Assembly: GCA_022419385.1 (NCBI GenBank)
Contig: JAJUBI010000008.1
Coordinates: 868,001 to 932,000, forward strand
Reading direction: 5' to 3'
Source of the DNA: Paraconiothyrium sp. Pb-2020
Taxonomy: Eukaryota > Ascomycota > Dothideomycetes > Pleosporales > Didymosphaeriaceae
DNA: 64,000 bases
Part shown: positions 1 through 11,695 of the stretch, piece after piece
Layout: every line of letters starts with the position of its first letter
How positions within the stretch are numbered: position 1 is the stretch's first letter
Translations under genes and position numbers: made by a program
Notes under the pieces: model-generated
Told to the model about the DNA's origin: nothing
The model's database searches: none
The model's input: the letters and a program-made list of their open reading frames with translations, nothing else

Positions 1-20
1 TAATGCGCTAACCGTAGCAG

Positions 21-1052
21 GCTGAGTGGGGCATCGTGTATACCGGACGTGTCCTCGTCTCCGCTGTTGATGAGAACGGCAAATACCAAGTTGACGAGCT
101 CGGGTATGGTGACATCTGGTACTTCCCCAAAGGCCAGGCGCATACTGTTCAAGGTTTGGATGATGAGAACGAGTATTTGTTAGCCTTTGATGATGGCGAC
201 TTTGATAAAGTCGGGTAAGTCGACAGTGCTACGTTTCGATCTTGTATCGGCAAGTAGACATTTCGGTGATCTAATTTCTTCGTTAGGACCACCTTCAACC
301 TGGATGACTGGGTTGCGAAGACCCCGAAGTCGATTCTCGCAAAGAACTTCGGTGTTCCGGAATCTGTGTTCGACAAAGTCCCGGAAAAGAACCCCTACAT
401 TCAGAACGGGACCGCGAGCACACGTAATGTCACTGGAGGCAACGGAGAGCTTACCGGAAACAGCTCTTATGTGTATCATACTTTTCAGCACGATCCCGAG
501 CCGGTCCCTGGAGGTGGTGGCGTCTTTTATAAGATCGATTCCACCAACTTCCCGATATCGACAACGATCGCTGCGACCTTTGTGACTCTCGAGCCGAAAG
601 GCCTCCGTGAATTGCATTGGCATCCTACGGTAAGCCAGCCCAGAGATTGAAGCACTCATTGTCCTCTAATATGTGGCAGGCCGAAGAGTGGTTGTACTTC
701 CATGAGGGCGAGGGCCGCGCGACAGTCTTCATCGGCGCAAGCAATGCTCGCACCTTCGACTTCTCTGCGGGAGATACAGCTGTGTTCCCTGACAACAGTG
801 GTAAGCAAAGGTCAGGGCATTGTCCTGATCCATAATGAACTCACAAATGCAGGTCATTACATCGAGAACACCTCAGCTACGAAGAATTTGACCTGGATTG
901 AGTTGTACAAGAGCGATCGTGTAGCAGATGTCTCTCTTGCGCAATGGTTAGCGCTCACCCCAGCGGATGTTGTCGCCTCTGTTCTGAAGATCGACATTAG
1001 CGTTGTGGAGGACCTGAAGAAGGAGAAGCAAGTTTTGATCAAGGGAAATTGA
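21..1052 (+). CDS. oxalate decarboxylase, bicupin (5' end outside window)
   Basis: Exons 21-214, 287-629, 680-800 and 853-1052; the first 20 bases look like an intron end (CTAAC branch, then CAG). The protein is the C-terminal part of a two-cupin Mn enzyme that splits oxalate to formate and CO2. The end of the first cupin is visible (WYFPKGQAHTVQGL), and the second cupin keeps its metal set: His-x-His in LHWHPTAEEW, the following Glu, and a His in the fourth exon (GHYIENTS). Each splice restores the cupin frame across the join. Oxalate decarboxylases of this family are about 400-470 residues and often secreted or wall-associated in fungi; the signal peptide would lie upstream of the window. 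An oxalate oxidase-like bicupin is the only close alternative. Confidence 0.9.
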
Positions 1053-1911
1053 AGGGGCCAGTGCATTGCACTTCCAACGGTCGTACATGTCGAGTACCTT
1101 TCTTGTAATGGTTTACAACTCCTGTCCGGTGGATTGCTGAGCTATAATCGTAATGCATTTAATAAACTCTCATCATCCCATTTAATTGTAATAGAGCACT
1201 GCTCCTCGCGTTCGAATGAATTCGCAAAGTAGGAATGGGCATCTTAGTTGCGTATTGCTACGAGCAAGGAAGGTTCATCGGACATGGTGAAGCTTACGGG
1301 TGAATTACGAAGCGCGACTAGTAACATCGGCGAGCAACCAAAACTGTACGAAGGGCATCTCCATTTGGCTTCGGATGCAGCGTCGGTCAACGTGCAGCGA
1401 GATGACGCAGTGCACCGTTCAGTTCAGCCTGAAGGTGTTTCTGCGTTCACGTGCGTTGGAATACGCGGGCGCGTAGGGTGGACAAGTTGAGGGAGGATGA
1501 CGCGGCACGGCCAGGAACGCGTCAAACGCATCCGAGCGTGATTGGTGCTTCAACCGACGGCAAATGCCGCTTCTTCCATCTGAACGCTTCTCACCACGAC
1601 ACACCTCTTAGTCGCCCACATCATACGTAGACTACACGCTGAGCATCCTACGTGGCGCCTGTCGTCTCTCGGACGATCTCCTATCACCGCTCTTACTGAG
1701 ATCGGAGTGTCTAGCTATGTGACACTTCCGTTTCCGGCTCGTCCACCCTGCGGCATGCAAGGTGGCACAGGTTTCCATGCCACAAAATGGCCTCATGACA
1801 CAATTGCAAACCAAGCCCGCGCCTTCATCCAACATGAGGACATCGGCCTTGCGACCAGAGTCCTTCCACACTTGCGTCGGCGCATTATGACCAGTTGAAT
1901 AGCTTCATCCG
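1053..1911. other. intergenic, no gene seen
   Basis: Only short overlapping frames without domains or coherent splice sites. It holds the 3' flank of the oxalate decarboxylase and presumably the promoter of the next gene. Confidence 0.5.
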
Positions 1912-3097
1912 ATGCCTATCCGCAACGAGATCCGGGATGCTACATGCGTGAATGGCGGCACTTGGTACGTATGCGGCGGAACTCCAGGACTGGCTCCATA
2001 CATGGGCTGCTGCACTGTAGATGCATGCCAGCATGGATGTCGTGAGGATCAGGATCGCACACCACGAAGTTCCGGTTCGTACATTTCCCGCTTCCATGTC
2101 TTGCTAATATAGGATGCAATCGCTTTCGTGGCCATTTTTGCCTTGTCAATGCGTCTGATGCATCGGAGCTGCACTTTTGTCGAGCGTCTTCGAGTCAATA
2201 TGTCACGGCACAGCGAGTAAAGGCTTCGCCCGCCCTTCGAATATTTGCGTAGTAAGAAGAGGTATTCTGTCTATTGTCGCTGATCCTTTGTTTAGGCTCG
2301 TTATCATCCGGACTGCCAACATCCGCATCGGGTCCGCATCCTTCTATAACCTCACCATCTGCGCAGGTGGAAACCTTCGCGTCGGTCTCTTCAGGCTATA
2401 CGGTTCTCGTCCCGTTCACGGACTACTCAGTGCCAATCTCGCACCCGACATCGGATCCGGCATCTATCGACCGAACATCAAGTGGTAAGGCACACGTGGG
2501 TGCTATAATAGGAGGAACAATTGGCGGTGTCGCATTCCTAGCTGCAATCGTCTTCCTACTGTTCTTTCTACGTAGAAGACGTATCAAGGAAGAACAAAGC
2601 GCTACGCTTCCACCAACATATCCCTCAATACGAGGAGGAGATATGTTAGAACAGTTTACTAGTGAGTCGCACCTCATAGAGGCTTGACCGCACGCGACTG
2701 AAGTTAACCAGGCACCCTTCCGACCAGTAATGTCGGGACCAAAAACACTGTTTATACAGATGATGCAAGCCTCGAGTCTGTTCCTCAGTTAGACAGCGTT
2801 GCAATTATGCCAACAAACGAGATTGGGTCGGATGCGCTTGGCGTCATTCCTGAGCTCCCAGCCAACGAGAAGTATGTGAATCCGTTTGAAACACCAAGAA
2901 CATCGGAAATACTCAAAACCTTTCAAAAAGATGAGCCCAGTGGCATCCGTGTGGCCAGAGACCAGAGCAACCATGTCATGAGCTGGGCAAACTTGAATTC
3001 CATGGGTAATCGGAACGCGACGTGTCGGCTCTCTCAACCACATGCGGTTCCCGAGGGCAGTGTATGGGAAAACATGAGTCCCGCGAAGGACACCTAG
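1912..3097 (+). CDS. single-pass membrane protein with Cys-rich N-terminus
   Basis: Two parts are clear. An N-terminal segment at 1912-2041 has the pattern WYVCGG...GCCTVDAC...C, seen in many ascomycete putative surface proteins. A later exon (3' splice near 2295, end 2661) has a Ser/Thr/Pro-rich stretch, one membrane helix (GAIIGGTIGGVAFLAAIVFL) and a basic stop-transfer RRRR. Intron 2662-2711 then joins in frame to a last exon, 2712-3097, giving a cytoplasmic tail. The first intron is probably 2042-2112 (GTGAGG...TAATATAG). The splice between about 2190 and 2295 could not be resolved in phase, so the middle is uncertain, and the start ATG at 1912 is a best guess. Architecture suggests a wall-sensor or Mid2-like surface protein, but no specific function can be assigned. 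Confidence 0.5.
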
Positions 3098-3660
3098 CAC
3101 GATGACATGTTCAGATACACAAAATGATTACTGTGATATTACTTCCATTTGATCCCATGGTACAGAGTCCAATGTGTAGACTCAAATGTGGCCCACCGGG
3201 GCATGACTACAGGCACTCGACACACTAAGAATGGCGGGATTGTACATGCATGTGGTCAACATCATAGACACTGTTGCTGCACGTTGACCCAATGAGGTTC
3301 CGAACTGGCAGTAAGGTTCAATGGGTTGCCACTTGGGGCATAGATCACGTGAATGCTCTTGGCGTGTCCGTTGGCAGGTTCCACTGAAACTGCAGATCAG
3401 GAAACATGTGGGCGCGGCGCGCTTTCCAACACTTACTCACCCTGCAATTCGGCAACTCTACACCTAGACAATTTTACATTCTCCTGTCACAGACGTCCAA
3501 CTGACTCTGCACATTCTCTTGCAACCAGCGTCGCGTGGACAGGCTACCCCGCTGACGTCATTTTTGAAAGCTTTCCAGCCGCTGCCCATAAACACCGCAT
3601 TCGCGGGTTCTTGGCTCTAGGTTCATACAACCAGGATTCTCGCGACTTTGCGTGGCAAAC
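3098..3660. other. intergenic, promoter of LanC-like gene
   Basis: No coding region recognised. It lies between the membrane protein stop and the LanC-like start. An open frame runs through its 3' half out of phase with the next gene and has no domain. Confidence 0.45.
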
Positions 3661-4812
3661 ATGTCTGATCAAGCTGCGGCAGCGGCAGAGGAACCAGCGT
3701 CGATACCACGCTACTTCCGCAATGATGCCGAGCTCTCACGGCGAGAACCACACAAGCAGCTGCTAGCTTCGCTCAACCGCCTGGTCACCGACTATCCTCC
3801 CCACCAGATACCTCCTGGTGGCGGCCTTTACTATGGACCTATCTCGGTAGCCTACTTATTCTATGCCCTTCACAACATATACCCCGATATGCTTCTGGAC
3901 GAGTTTCCTCTGAATACATGGTCTGCAGCATATATCGAACAGGCACAGACCAACATCAAGAAGTACAAAGGCCCTTCTCCAGGAAAATGTGGCGTGAGCG
4001 ACGATATAATGTCTCTGCTCGCCCTGTACGCGGTAACCGCTAAAGACCCGGATACTGTAAAGGAGCTCTGCGATTTTGCGGCTGTAACCATCGAGCCGGA
4101 GGCATCCAACGAGTGGCTCTACGGTCGCGCAGGTTATTTGTACCTGCTACGTCTGGTGCGTGGAGCCTTCACCGACAACAAGGAGCTCACCGAGCTTATC
4201 GAGGACACCACGGACGAAGTTATTGACAATATCATGGCCAGCCCGCGGCCGTGGAAGTGGCATGGCAAGGCGTATGTCGGCGCTGTACACGGCGCCATTG
4301 GTATCATTACCCAGATCGTACTTACCGATGCTACTTGGGCACCGAAGCTTGAGGCCGAGTTGGGCGCATTGCTCAGCTACCAATACGAGAGCGGCAATTT
4401 TCCCTCTTCTCTTCCGCCAGGGCGGGATCGACTGGTTCAGTTCTGCCATGGTGCGCCTGGCGTTGTCGCTTCGCTGGCGTCAATCAAGAAGTACTTTCCA
4501 AAACTCGAGGAGCGTATCGAGCGTGTCATCGCAAAAGGCAGGGACTGCATCTGGGAGAGGGGGCTGTTGACCAAGGAGCCGTGTTTGTGCCACGGAATCA
4601 GTGGGAACGCTCTAGCGCTGGACGGAGAGCGATTCGAGCATTTCCTGACCTATACGACTGGTGGCGAGATCAAGTCCATGGCTAAAGATGGCATGTTACA
4701 GAAGGCGAATGATCCCTCCGCGCTATGGTGCGGCGAGGCTGGTCGTGCATGGGCGTGGGCAGTCGCCGATAAGGGGTTGGAGAGGAGATACTTGGGATAC
4801 AACGATATCTGA
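3661..4812 (+). CDS. LanC-like (LANCL) protein
   Basis: Single-exon gene of 383 residues. The fold is the (alpha/alpha) barrel of lanthionine synthetase C-like proteins, which in eukaryotes include glutathione-dependent LANCL enzymes. Zinc-site residues are visible: Cys262 in FCHGAPG and Cys310-His311 in CLCHGISGNA. Other family blocks are GGGLYYGPISVAYLF near residue 58 and WLYGRAGYLYLLRL near residue 150. The ATG at 3661 is chosen because the in-frame GTG at 3652 is not a eukaryotic start. There is no neighbouring lantibiotic-type precursor, so a housekeeping thiol/dehydroamino-acid role is more likely than peptide cyclisation. Confidence 0.85.
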   Translation: MSDQAAAAAEEPASIPRYFRNDAELSRREPHKQLLASLNRLVTDYPPHQIPPGGGLYYGPISVAYLFYALHNIYPDMLLDEFPLNTWSAAYIEQAQTNIKKYKGPSPGKCGVSDDIMSLLALYAVTAKDPDTVKELCDFAAVTIEPEASNEWLYGRAGYLYLLRLVRGAFTDNKELTELIEDTTDEVIDNIMASPRPWKWHGKAYVGAVHGAIGIITQIVLTDATWAPKLEAELGALLSYQYESGNFPSSLPPGRDRLVQFCHGAPGVVASLASIKKYFPKLEERIERVIAKGRDCIWERGLLTKEPCLCHGISGNALALDGERFEHFLTYTTGGEIKSMAKDGMLQKANDPSALWCGEAGRAWAWAVADKGLERRYLGYNDI

Positions 4813-5959
4813 ATATGGTGCGGGCGAATTGCAGAGTTTGTTATGTGGACACGATGTTACGAGGCAACGATGCGACGATTTTCGGCCAAAGGTGTAGTGG
4901 CACCTGATGGAGCTCGATGTATTCTGGTACGTGCGACAAGCTTCATAGTGTGCGAACCGCCAATGGGCATTGCAAGCAGACATGATTGCCGCCATAGGGC
5001 TCACGGCTACTACATTGCTTCCTGTTCCTGTTTTCATTGAGCGTATCACCGCATATCGAGGCGACGTTGCAATTCCAGGGTATTCCCTAACTTCCCTGTC
5101 CATTCAGACCGCTATTCTTGTGATCTTCTTGTGATCTTCTTGTGATCTTCTTTCGAATCTCTCTGACTTCCAGTGGCCCTAGCCCACGAGTTGTGACGCG
5201 CTCCGCAACGTTACGCAGATAGCCCTTCCCTATTTTCACCCGCACCTTTATCGCATGCCCACGGATCACAATCACAGATCTCTCCTTACCGTCTCTACCA
5301 TAACATACTGGGTACTAGCACGCGTCCGAGAGGGCGATTGACAGTTGACAGGCATGTGCGGGTCTATCACAGACAGTGACGGCGCGGCTGTCGTCGGATC
5401 ACAAAGCGTGGAAGGAGCGTTGGACGTGACAGCAACGGCAGCTGGCGGGGCTTCGTCTTACACAGCAGACACCACCAGAGGACAGCTCAGACACGTCACC
5501 AATAGACCTACTCCACCGAACGCCTTGCCGCTCTCCCCATCTCGACCTGGGTGCTCAGCCTGCGGTGCGGCTTCTTTGCTCCGCACTGGGATGCAGTGCA
5601 GTTCTGTCCTATATACACTCGCTCAATCTCACTCGCTCTTTGGACGCATGCTTCCTTGAGGCAATCGCTCGCTATCCTGGCTACTGCTTCCCAATCGACA
5701 CGACATTTACTTCTAATCTTTTCCTCCATTTGTGAGCAAAACGCATCTGCTCATTGCCACTGATTAGCTCTCCCCCAAACAACTACTCTTTTGTCGCACC
5801 TCGCGGAGCTCCTACCCGGGCAACTGTTTGGCACTACTTCTCAGATCGACACGCTCTGTAAGTATCTTGGTCCTTTTTTACATGGACGGTTACTGACAAG
5901 CTTAGCCCTGGTGCAGTCTCATGCCGTCAGACTTGATATCCGAAACACACAGACGCACC
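4813..5959. other. intergenic, long 5' region of tyrosinase gene
   Basis: No protein gene recognised. It holds a short perfect tandem repeat (5118-5150), a TATA-like CTATATAC near 5609, and a plausible 5'-UTR intron from GTAAGT at 5858 to CAAG/TTAG near 5900-5905 with a TTACTGAC branch. Short frames here do not show domains. Confidence 0.4.
5118..5150. repeat. 3 x 11-bp perfect tandem repeat
   Basis: The unit TTGTGATCTTC occurs three times head to tail, with a partial unit before it. It lies between the LanC-like and tyrosinase genes. Looks like an ordinary minisatellite slip. Confidence 0.85.
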
Positions 5960-8102
5960 ATGTGGCGGTTAGGTCTCGCTTTCACAGCTGCGCTTGCTTC
6001 GTTAGTCACCTGTACACCTGTTAACTCTCGCCCATATTTGCCAGTTCGAAATGTCGCAGCCGACGGTCATCATCTAACAGCGGGTATTGGGACGCGGGAT
6101 AGTGGTAGGTCCATAAGTTATGGTGTCAGACAGCAGAAGTTGACATTACCCAGGCGGACATCCTCACATCAGACGCGAGATTCGTGATCTATATGCAAAT
6201 TACCCAGACCATTGGGCTCTGTATCTGCTTGGCCTACTCAAGTTTCAACATGTGGATCAAAGCGATCCTCTTTCATACTATCGCATTTCAGGTGGGCGCT
6301 GATGTTGAGCATTGCAAGATCATCGCTGAGGCGCATGCAGGAATACATTCCCAACCGTACGAACTCTGGCAGGATGCACATGGTGTGCCTGGCGCCTCTA
6401 TCGGTCCTTATTGCCCTCACAATAGCCGCTTATTCATAACTTGGCATCGTCCATACTTGGTGTTATTTGAGGTAAAAGCAAGCCTGACATCTTAATGATC
6501 ACGCTATGATCACACTGATGATTTGCATTTAGCAAGAACTCTGGAAGCACGTCCAATCCATTGCCGATCAAATACAAGTAGATCGTGAACGTTGGACTGC
6601 TGCCGCTGATGCGTTCCGTATACCTTATTGGGACGCCGCGCGAGGTGTTGCAGACGGCGGAATCCCTGGATTTTTCCTTTCTCCAAGATGGCCAATCGTG
6701 GGACCTAATGGAACAGTGGTCATTGACAATCCACTTTACTGGTATCAATTCCATCCATTGGTTCCCAACGATTTTGGGTTCTCAGATGTCAGTCGACGAT
6801 CATGTTTTGACCGTATATGCTAACGGTTTTAGATTGCTCATTATAACTACACACTACGTTGGCCTACCACACGCTATTCGGATGCCGTACCACAGCTGGG
6901 CGAATGGCAAAACAGCTTCTTGACGTCCCAAAACGCCCGTCAGCAGCAAGTTTACATCGCTTTCCAATCCAATAACTCATTTCAGAGCTTTTCCGAAGCT
7001 CTCGAAAATGCGCACAGCACTATCCACGTCATAACCGGTGGTTACGAGAAAGGTCCGGATGGGACCGATTTACATGGGCATATGTGGGACACGAGGTACT
7101 CAGCTTTCGACCCAATTTTTATGCTACACCATGCGTAAGTGATAATGCTGCTCCGCTCCAACCTGCAGTCCATTGACGTCGTGCCGTAGCAACTTCGATC
7201 GCTTATTAGCCTTATATACAACGGCGAACCCTACGGCCTGGCTGCAACCGGCTGCTGTCGATGGCGCCCGAAATCAAGCTACGTTCTGGAGTCCCCCGTC
7301 TGGATTAACTGATGCAAACACTGGGCTTCCACCATTTTGGAAGAATGAGAACGAGTTCTGGACCTCGAACGATGCTCATCACACCGACGTCTTCGGTTAC
7401 GCCTATCCAGAAACTCAGTATTGGAATTTTACGTCCGACGAGGAATGGAGAAACAGCGTCAGAGGCATAATTCAGAGTCTGTACCCGAATAGTGCTCGGT
7501 CAACACTGACCAATGCTGTCGCAACCGGCAACACCCTCACGCATATAATGGACGAGGGCAATATGTTCATGGATTGGGTCATACAGGTCAAAGCTTCCGC
7601 AAGGGAGATGCCACCAATTTTCAGAGCCATGTTCTCACTTGTTGGAGATTTTTCGTCGGACGCAAGTACCGAGGTTGGCATGTGGATGAGGATGATTGTC
7701 GACGGCCCTGAAACCAGCGCATGGAAAGCTCGTGAGGCTGAGCAAAACGCGAAGCGCTTTAGCACAATCGACCAAGACTTGACCAATACTATCGGCCTGA
7801 CTTCGAGCCTGTTGGACCAAATCAAAGCTGGGAAGTTGGAGAGCCTCGACCCCGAAGCAGTGGTGCCGTATCTTAACACGCATCTGACGTGGATTGTCTA
7901 TGCAGTACGTTGACTCAAGTGTATTATGATGTTTGAAACTGATAGCGGATAGGGAGTGGACGGAAAACGCATGACACTCGCGCAGCTAGATAGCTTCAGC
8001 GTTGAGGTCACCAGCACGAAGGTTCGCCTTCCGCAGGATGAAACTCAACCGCTTGAATATGTCAGCGGCCCGACATCGTATTCGGTGGATACGAGAGAGT
8101 GA
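5960..8102 (+). CDS. tyrosinase (type-3 copper monophenol oxidase)
   Basis: Seven exons: 5960-6104, 6154-6291, 6341-6471, 6533-6787, 6833-7134, 7190-7904, 7953-8102, giving 611 residues. It oxidises monophenols and o-diphenols to quinones, the entry to melanin-type pigments. The CuA ligands are His97 (GIHS), His121 (YCPH) and His130 (TWHRPY); Cys119, two residues before His121, matches the Cys-His thioether bridge of fungal tyrosinases. The CuB site is His284 and His288 (AHSTIH) plus the HH pair at 322-323 in FMLHHANFDR. The N-terminus (WRLGLAFTAALASLV) looks like a signal peptide, so secretion or vesicle targeting is possible. The long C-terminal half after CuB fits the cap domain removed on activation in this family. 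All copper residues are present, so it should be active. Confidence 0.93.
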
Positions 8103-8588
8103 GGAGACGGTGGTAGTGTATAAGTTATTACGAAGAGTTGGTTTCTTCTCCAATTTGGCGTCTTCATGGACTCGGATAGCAAATCTTGATCTATCGTAGT
8201 GGCGGTTTTTAGATCCAATATTCGGGAGTTCTGGGACAAATTTCAATTGCAGATCTGCTACGGTGGCAGACTTGACCGTGTGGTGACAGAACGTAATGCA
8301 AAGCAAGATGAGCGTTTTTCGCCAGATGGTGCTGTGATCGCTTCAGGAACGCGCTGCCTTGTGCCGTGCCGCCCCACCTTGACAGCCGTGATGGGTTAGC
8401 TTTGTGAACCCTGACGTTCCGCTGGAGCAACTTCACAATTGATCTTCCGGCCTCGGTCATACATGTACATCCGTAAGAGTCACAGATCCATATCAATTGC
8501 ATTTATTTTCGCGATTCCCTGAGGCATATCTTCAAGCATTTCTGATTCAATTCGCGGCCGTGATTGGTTGGCCGTTCGATTAAACAGC
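8103..8588. other. intergenic, nothing recognised
   Basis: Region between the tyrosinase stop and the methyltransferase start. Short frames only; it should contain the methyltransferase promoter. Confidence 0.45.
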
Positions 8589-9581
8589 ATGCTGTGCCGG
8601 TCCTCGCTTCAAGCTGTACAGTCCGTCTCCAAAGCATCAAGGTCCTCAACCCGAGCCCTTCCACTTCTCCAAACTAGAACTCTCCCTCAAGCTGCATCAT
8701 CTCCTTCACCAGCCCGACCTTTGCACACCACGCGCACCATGGCTTCCCAACCTAAGAAAAACGACTGGTCCGCAACCCAATACCTCAAGTTTAACAACGA
8801 GCGCACCCGCGCTGTCTATGACCTCCTCTCCCAAGTGCGACCGCACGTGCAGACAGAGTCTCCCCGGATCTACGACCTCGGCTGCGGCCCAGGAAATTCC
8901 ACCCAAGCCCTGCTCGACGCCTTCCCCAGCGCCAAAGCAACGGGCATGGATTCCTCGCCAGATATGCTGGAGAAAGCCAGATCCGCAATAAGCGGCATAG
9001 ACTTCGTACAGGGCGACCTAGCAACGTATGAGGTAGGAAAGGATGCAGATGTGCTATTCAGCAACGCAGTCTTCCACTGGCTGCGCAGTCCCGCGCGCAT
9101 TCCAACGTTGGTTAGGCTGTTCGAAGGCCTGAAGCCCGGCGCCGTGCTGGCGATACAGGTGCCGGATAACTACCACGCGCCCTCACACCGGCTTATGCGT
9201 GAGACTGCTTCTGCCTCCGATGCACCATGGGCCTCCTCGTTTGCTAATACGCGAATTGGGGATCTGGGCGATTCCGAACGCCCGGATCTCGATCCTATCG
9301 AGGCGCCTGGTAAGTTCTACGATGCGCTCATTCCGCTTGCCGGGAGCGTGAATATCTGGCGGACGGAGTACCACCATGTGTTGGCGGATGCGCACGCGAT
9401 TGTGGAGTGGGTGAAGGGAACGGGGTTGCAGCCATATTTGCATCGAATCGGGGAGGAGGGCGCGAAGAAGGCGTTCTTGGAGGAGTATGAGAGGAGGTTA
9501 GGAGAGGCGTATCCAAAGTTGGGCGATGGGAAAGTGTTGTTGGGGTACCCGAGGTTGTTTGTTGTGGCGATTAGGAAATAG
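8589..9581 (+). CDS. trans-aconitate 2-methyltransferase-like SAM methyltransferase
   Basis: Single exon, 330 residues from ATG 8589, or 280 residues from the in-frame ATG 8739, which has the better context (CACCATGG). The SAM-binding loop is IYDLGCGPGNST, followed by the acidic motif GMDSSPDM and FSNAVFHWL, typical of trans-aconitate methyltransferases (Tam/Tmt1), which methylate trans-aconitate and related acids such as isopropylmalate. The long form begins with about 50 residues rich in Arg, Ser and Leu, without acids, ending LHTTRTMAS, which looks like a mitochondrial presequence. The two starts could give mitochondrial and cytosolic forms. The exact acceptor acid is inferred from family only. 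Confidence 0.85.
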   Translation: MLCRSSLQAVQSVSKASRSSTRALPLLQTRTLPQAASSPSPARPLHTTRTMASQPKKNDWSATQYLKFNNERTRAVYDLLSQVRPHVQTESPRIYDLGCGPGNSTQALLDAFPSAKATGMDSSPDMLEKARSAISGIDFVQGDLATYEVGKDADVLFSNAVFHWLRSPARIPTLVRLFEGLKPGAVLAIQVPDNYHAPSHRLMRETASASDAPWASSFANTRIGDLGDSERPDLDPIEAPGKFYDALIPLAGSVNIWRTEYHHVLADAHAIVEWVKGTGLQPYLHRIGEEGAKKAFLEEYERRLGEAYPKLGDGKVLLGYPRLFVVAIRK

Positions 9582-9816
9582 GGTCACGATTGGTTGTGCA
9601 AATGAGCGTGTGTTGGGAAGGTGGTATGTATTCGTGACGATGACCTGGTTGTCTACAGCCACCAATTTTTATGAAAGCACACCATAGTGTCCAGTTTTAG
9701 CAAGATCTTCATCTCCTCTGGTCTTGACCGTAGCCCTCAAACTATTCCATGTCTACCCCTTGTTGCATGACCATAACGGTGTGTTCAAGCTACCCTCCAA
9801 CTCTCACAGCCAAGTC

Positions 9817-11695
9817 TCAATCCCTACGACATCGCATGCAAGAAGAGCGGTCACAGCCAAGGCAATACGACATCCAAGGAAGCCAGTTTGCACCACACCC
9901 GTGACACGCTGCATTGTGACCATCCGCTCGACGACGTCGTTCCCAATCATGCACATGCCTTCGCAGGACATTGGCACGAGGTTCCCTGGCAGGAGCCAAT
10001 GCATTGGCAACAGCAGCTGCATTTCCTTCTGCACGTGCACCAGGCCAGACGATCTCTTGGGCTGCATAAGCACAATTGCACGTCTTCCATAGCGCCTGAC
10101 ATAGGTAGCAAAACTCGTGCTTACAGCGACATCTGGATAACTGTTAGTTCTCATTCTGTGATCCAAGGGCCACTTCGCAAGCCTGCGTCAACTTGGACAT
10201 AGTATTGTGTAGTCTGGCATGAGTCGGACTACAACGAAGCCCTAAGAGTTCGCTGGGACAGTAAGGTATTACATACGTTATGTGGTAGCAACCAACGGCT
10301 AGCTCCACCATATTCTTGCACTCCGGACAGCTCTTCCATCGTTTCTCTTCCGCCAACGTCAGTAGAGATTTGACATGTTCATCATCCGGACAGAGTCCCT
10401 TGTGCTGCTTTGCTCCGCAAGAGGTGCAGGTCTTCTGGGCACACTTTGAACAGGTCGCTACACCCGCGTTGATGTTCTCCAGCTTGATCCACTTTGTACA
10501 ATTGGCCTTACTGCAGTAGGTTCGATTCGGCGTCTCCAGCTCCTCCTTTTTCTCCTGGAATTTTGCAATGAGCCCCTCCGACAAGAAAGGCATGCATTGA
10601 AATAGTTGGAGCGGATCACAGCAGCGCGGCGGAAATTGATCTGAGTCTGCTATTGCCATCTCAAACATGCTCTTCAAGCAGTCCCGACAGTAGGCGTGCT
10701 TAGATGCGTTTTCAGGGGGGCACGAGAGCTCGAGGATATCTGCCTCACGAAAATCCTCGCAGCAGCCTGAACATTCCGCAAGATGCGCAAGTCGCTGAGA
10801 GGCTTTGTTGTTGATTTCCCCATTCAATATTGTGTTGACCTCGAGCTTGGCCTGCTTATCGACACTCGATGCACTGGGCCTCTTGGTCGCGATTTGATCA
10901 TCTTTCTCAATTGCAGGTTTATCACTCTTCGCCTTCGAGAGGAAGGCTCGGCTACCGTCTAGTCTTGGAACAGTCCTTGGAATAGCCCTTGAAAGGACTC
11001 GGTGTCCGGCCTCCGGAATTTTTGGTCGAAGAATAGACGAAGTTTCCACAACCGGCTTCGCAGCCTCGGTCGGTGCATCTTCTGCTTTGACTGCCATATC
11101 CGGAGTTGCATCGCTCTGACACACTGTGTCACGCCCCTTCGCTTTTTCGATCGAAGCTCGTCCTTGACATCCAGCGGTCTTATCTTTCTGCGTCTTGTCG
11201 TCGTTCTTGGCTAGCTGCTTCTTCGAGTCTGCGGTGGTAGCACAATCCGTCTGCATCACTCCAAGGTCAATAGTCAACGGCAGACCGACGCCGTTCTCGC
11301 GTTCACGCTGCAAGTTTAAAGGAGCGGTCGCAGGAAGAGCAGGCTGGTGAGCAGGCGCCATACCCGCAAGCCCAGAGGCAACCACATGATCGCCTACGCC
11401 ACGTTAGTCTTGAGCGCCTAAGACTCGACGCTGTGCATCTCAGCGCCGCTGAGCACTCACCCTGTGCCTGCCTCTCTTCAGTTAGTAACTGCTGATGCTG
11501 CCCACGCTCATGATAGTCGCGGCGCAGCAACTGCATAGCCATATACTGTCCTTCAGCCTGGCTGTTCTTCCTGACGAGCTCATCGCGAAGGATAAGGAAC
11601 GCTGCTCTCTCGCTGCGGTCGGTGGTCGTCTTCAGTATATTGTTGACGTCTCGGAGCTGAAGCTTCAACGCCAGTTCCGCGCTTTTGGGATCCAT
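9817..11695 (-). CDS. RBR-type (RING-IBR-RING) E3 ubiquitin ligase
   Basis: Exons in reading order 11695-11461, 11393-10277, 10132-9817; 555 residues. RBR ligases take ubiquitin from an E2 on a Cys in RING2 before passing it to substrate. RING1 spans about 286-337 (CSGCCEDF ... PPRCC), the IBR about 372-413 (YCSKANCTKW ... KGLCP) and RING2 about 434-470 (SCPECKNMVELAVGC ... CKHEFCYLC). Cys447 in VGCYHIT is at the catalytic position. The second intron interrupts RING2 just after this Cys, and joining restores the Cys-rich pattern. The region before RING1 is low-complexity and charged. A last Cys-rich tail (CHGCGANW ... CLGCDRSSCMRC) follows a basic stretch and resembles an extra zinc knuckle. 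Substrate unknown. Confidence 0.9.

Noticed and set aside
5118..5150. Tandem repeat as a CRISPR-like or regulatory array
   Set aside because: Only three 11-bp units with no spacers; simple replication slippage explains it.
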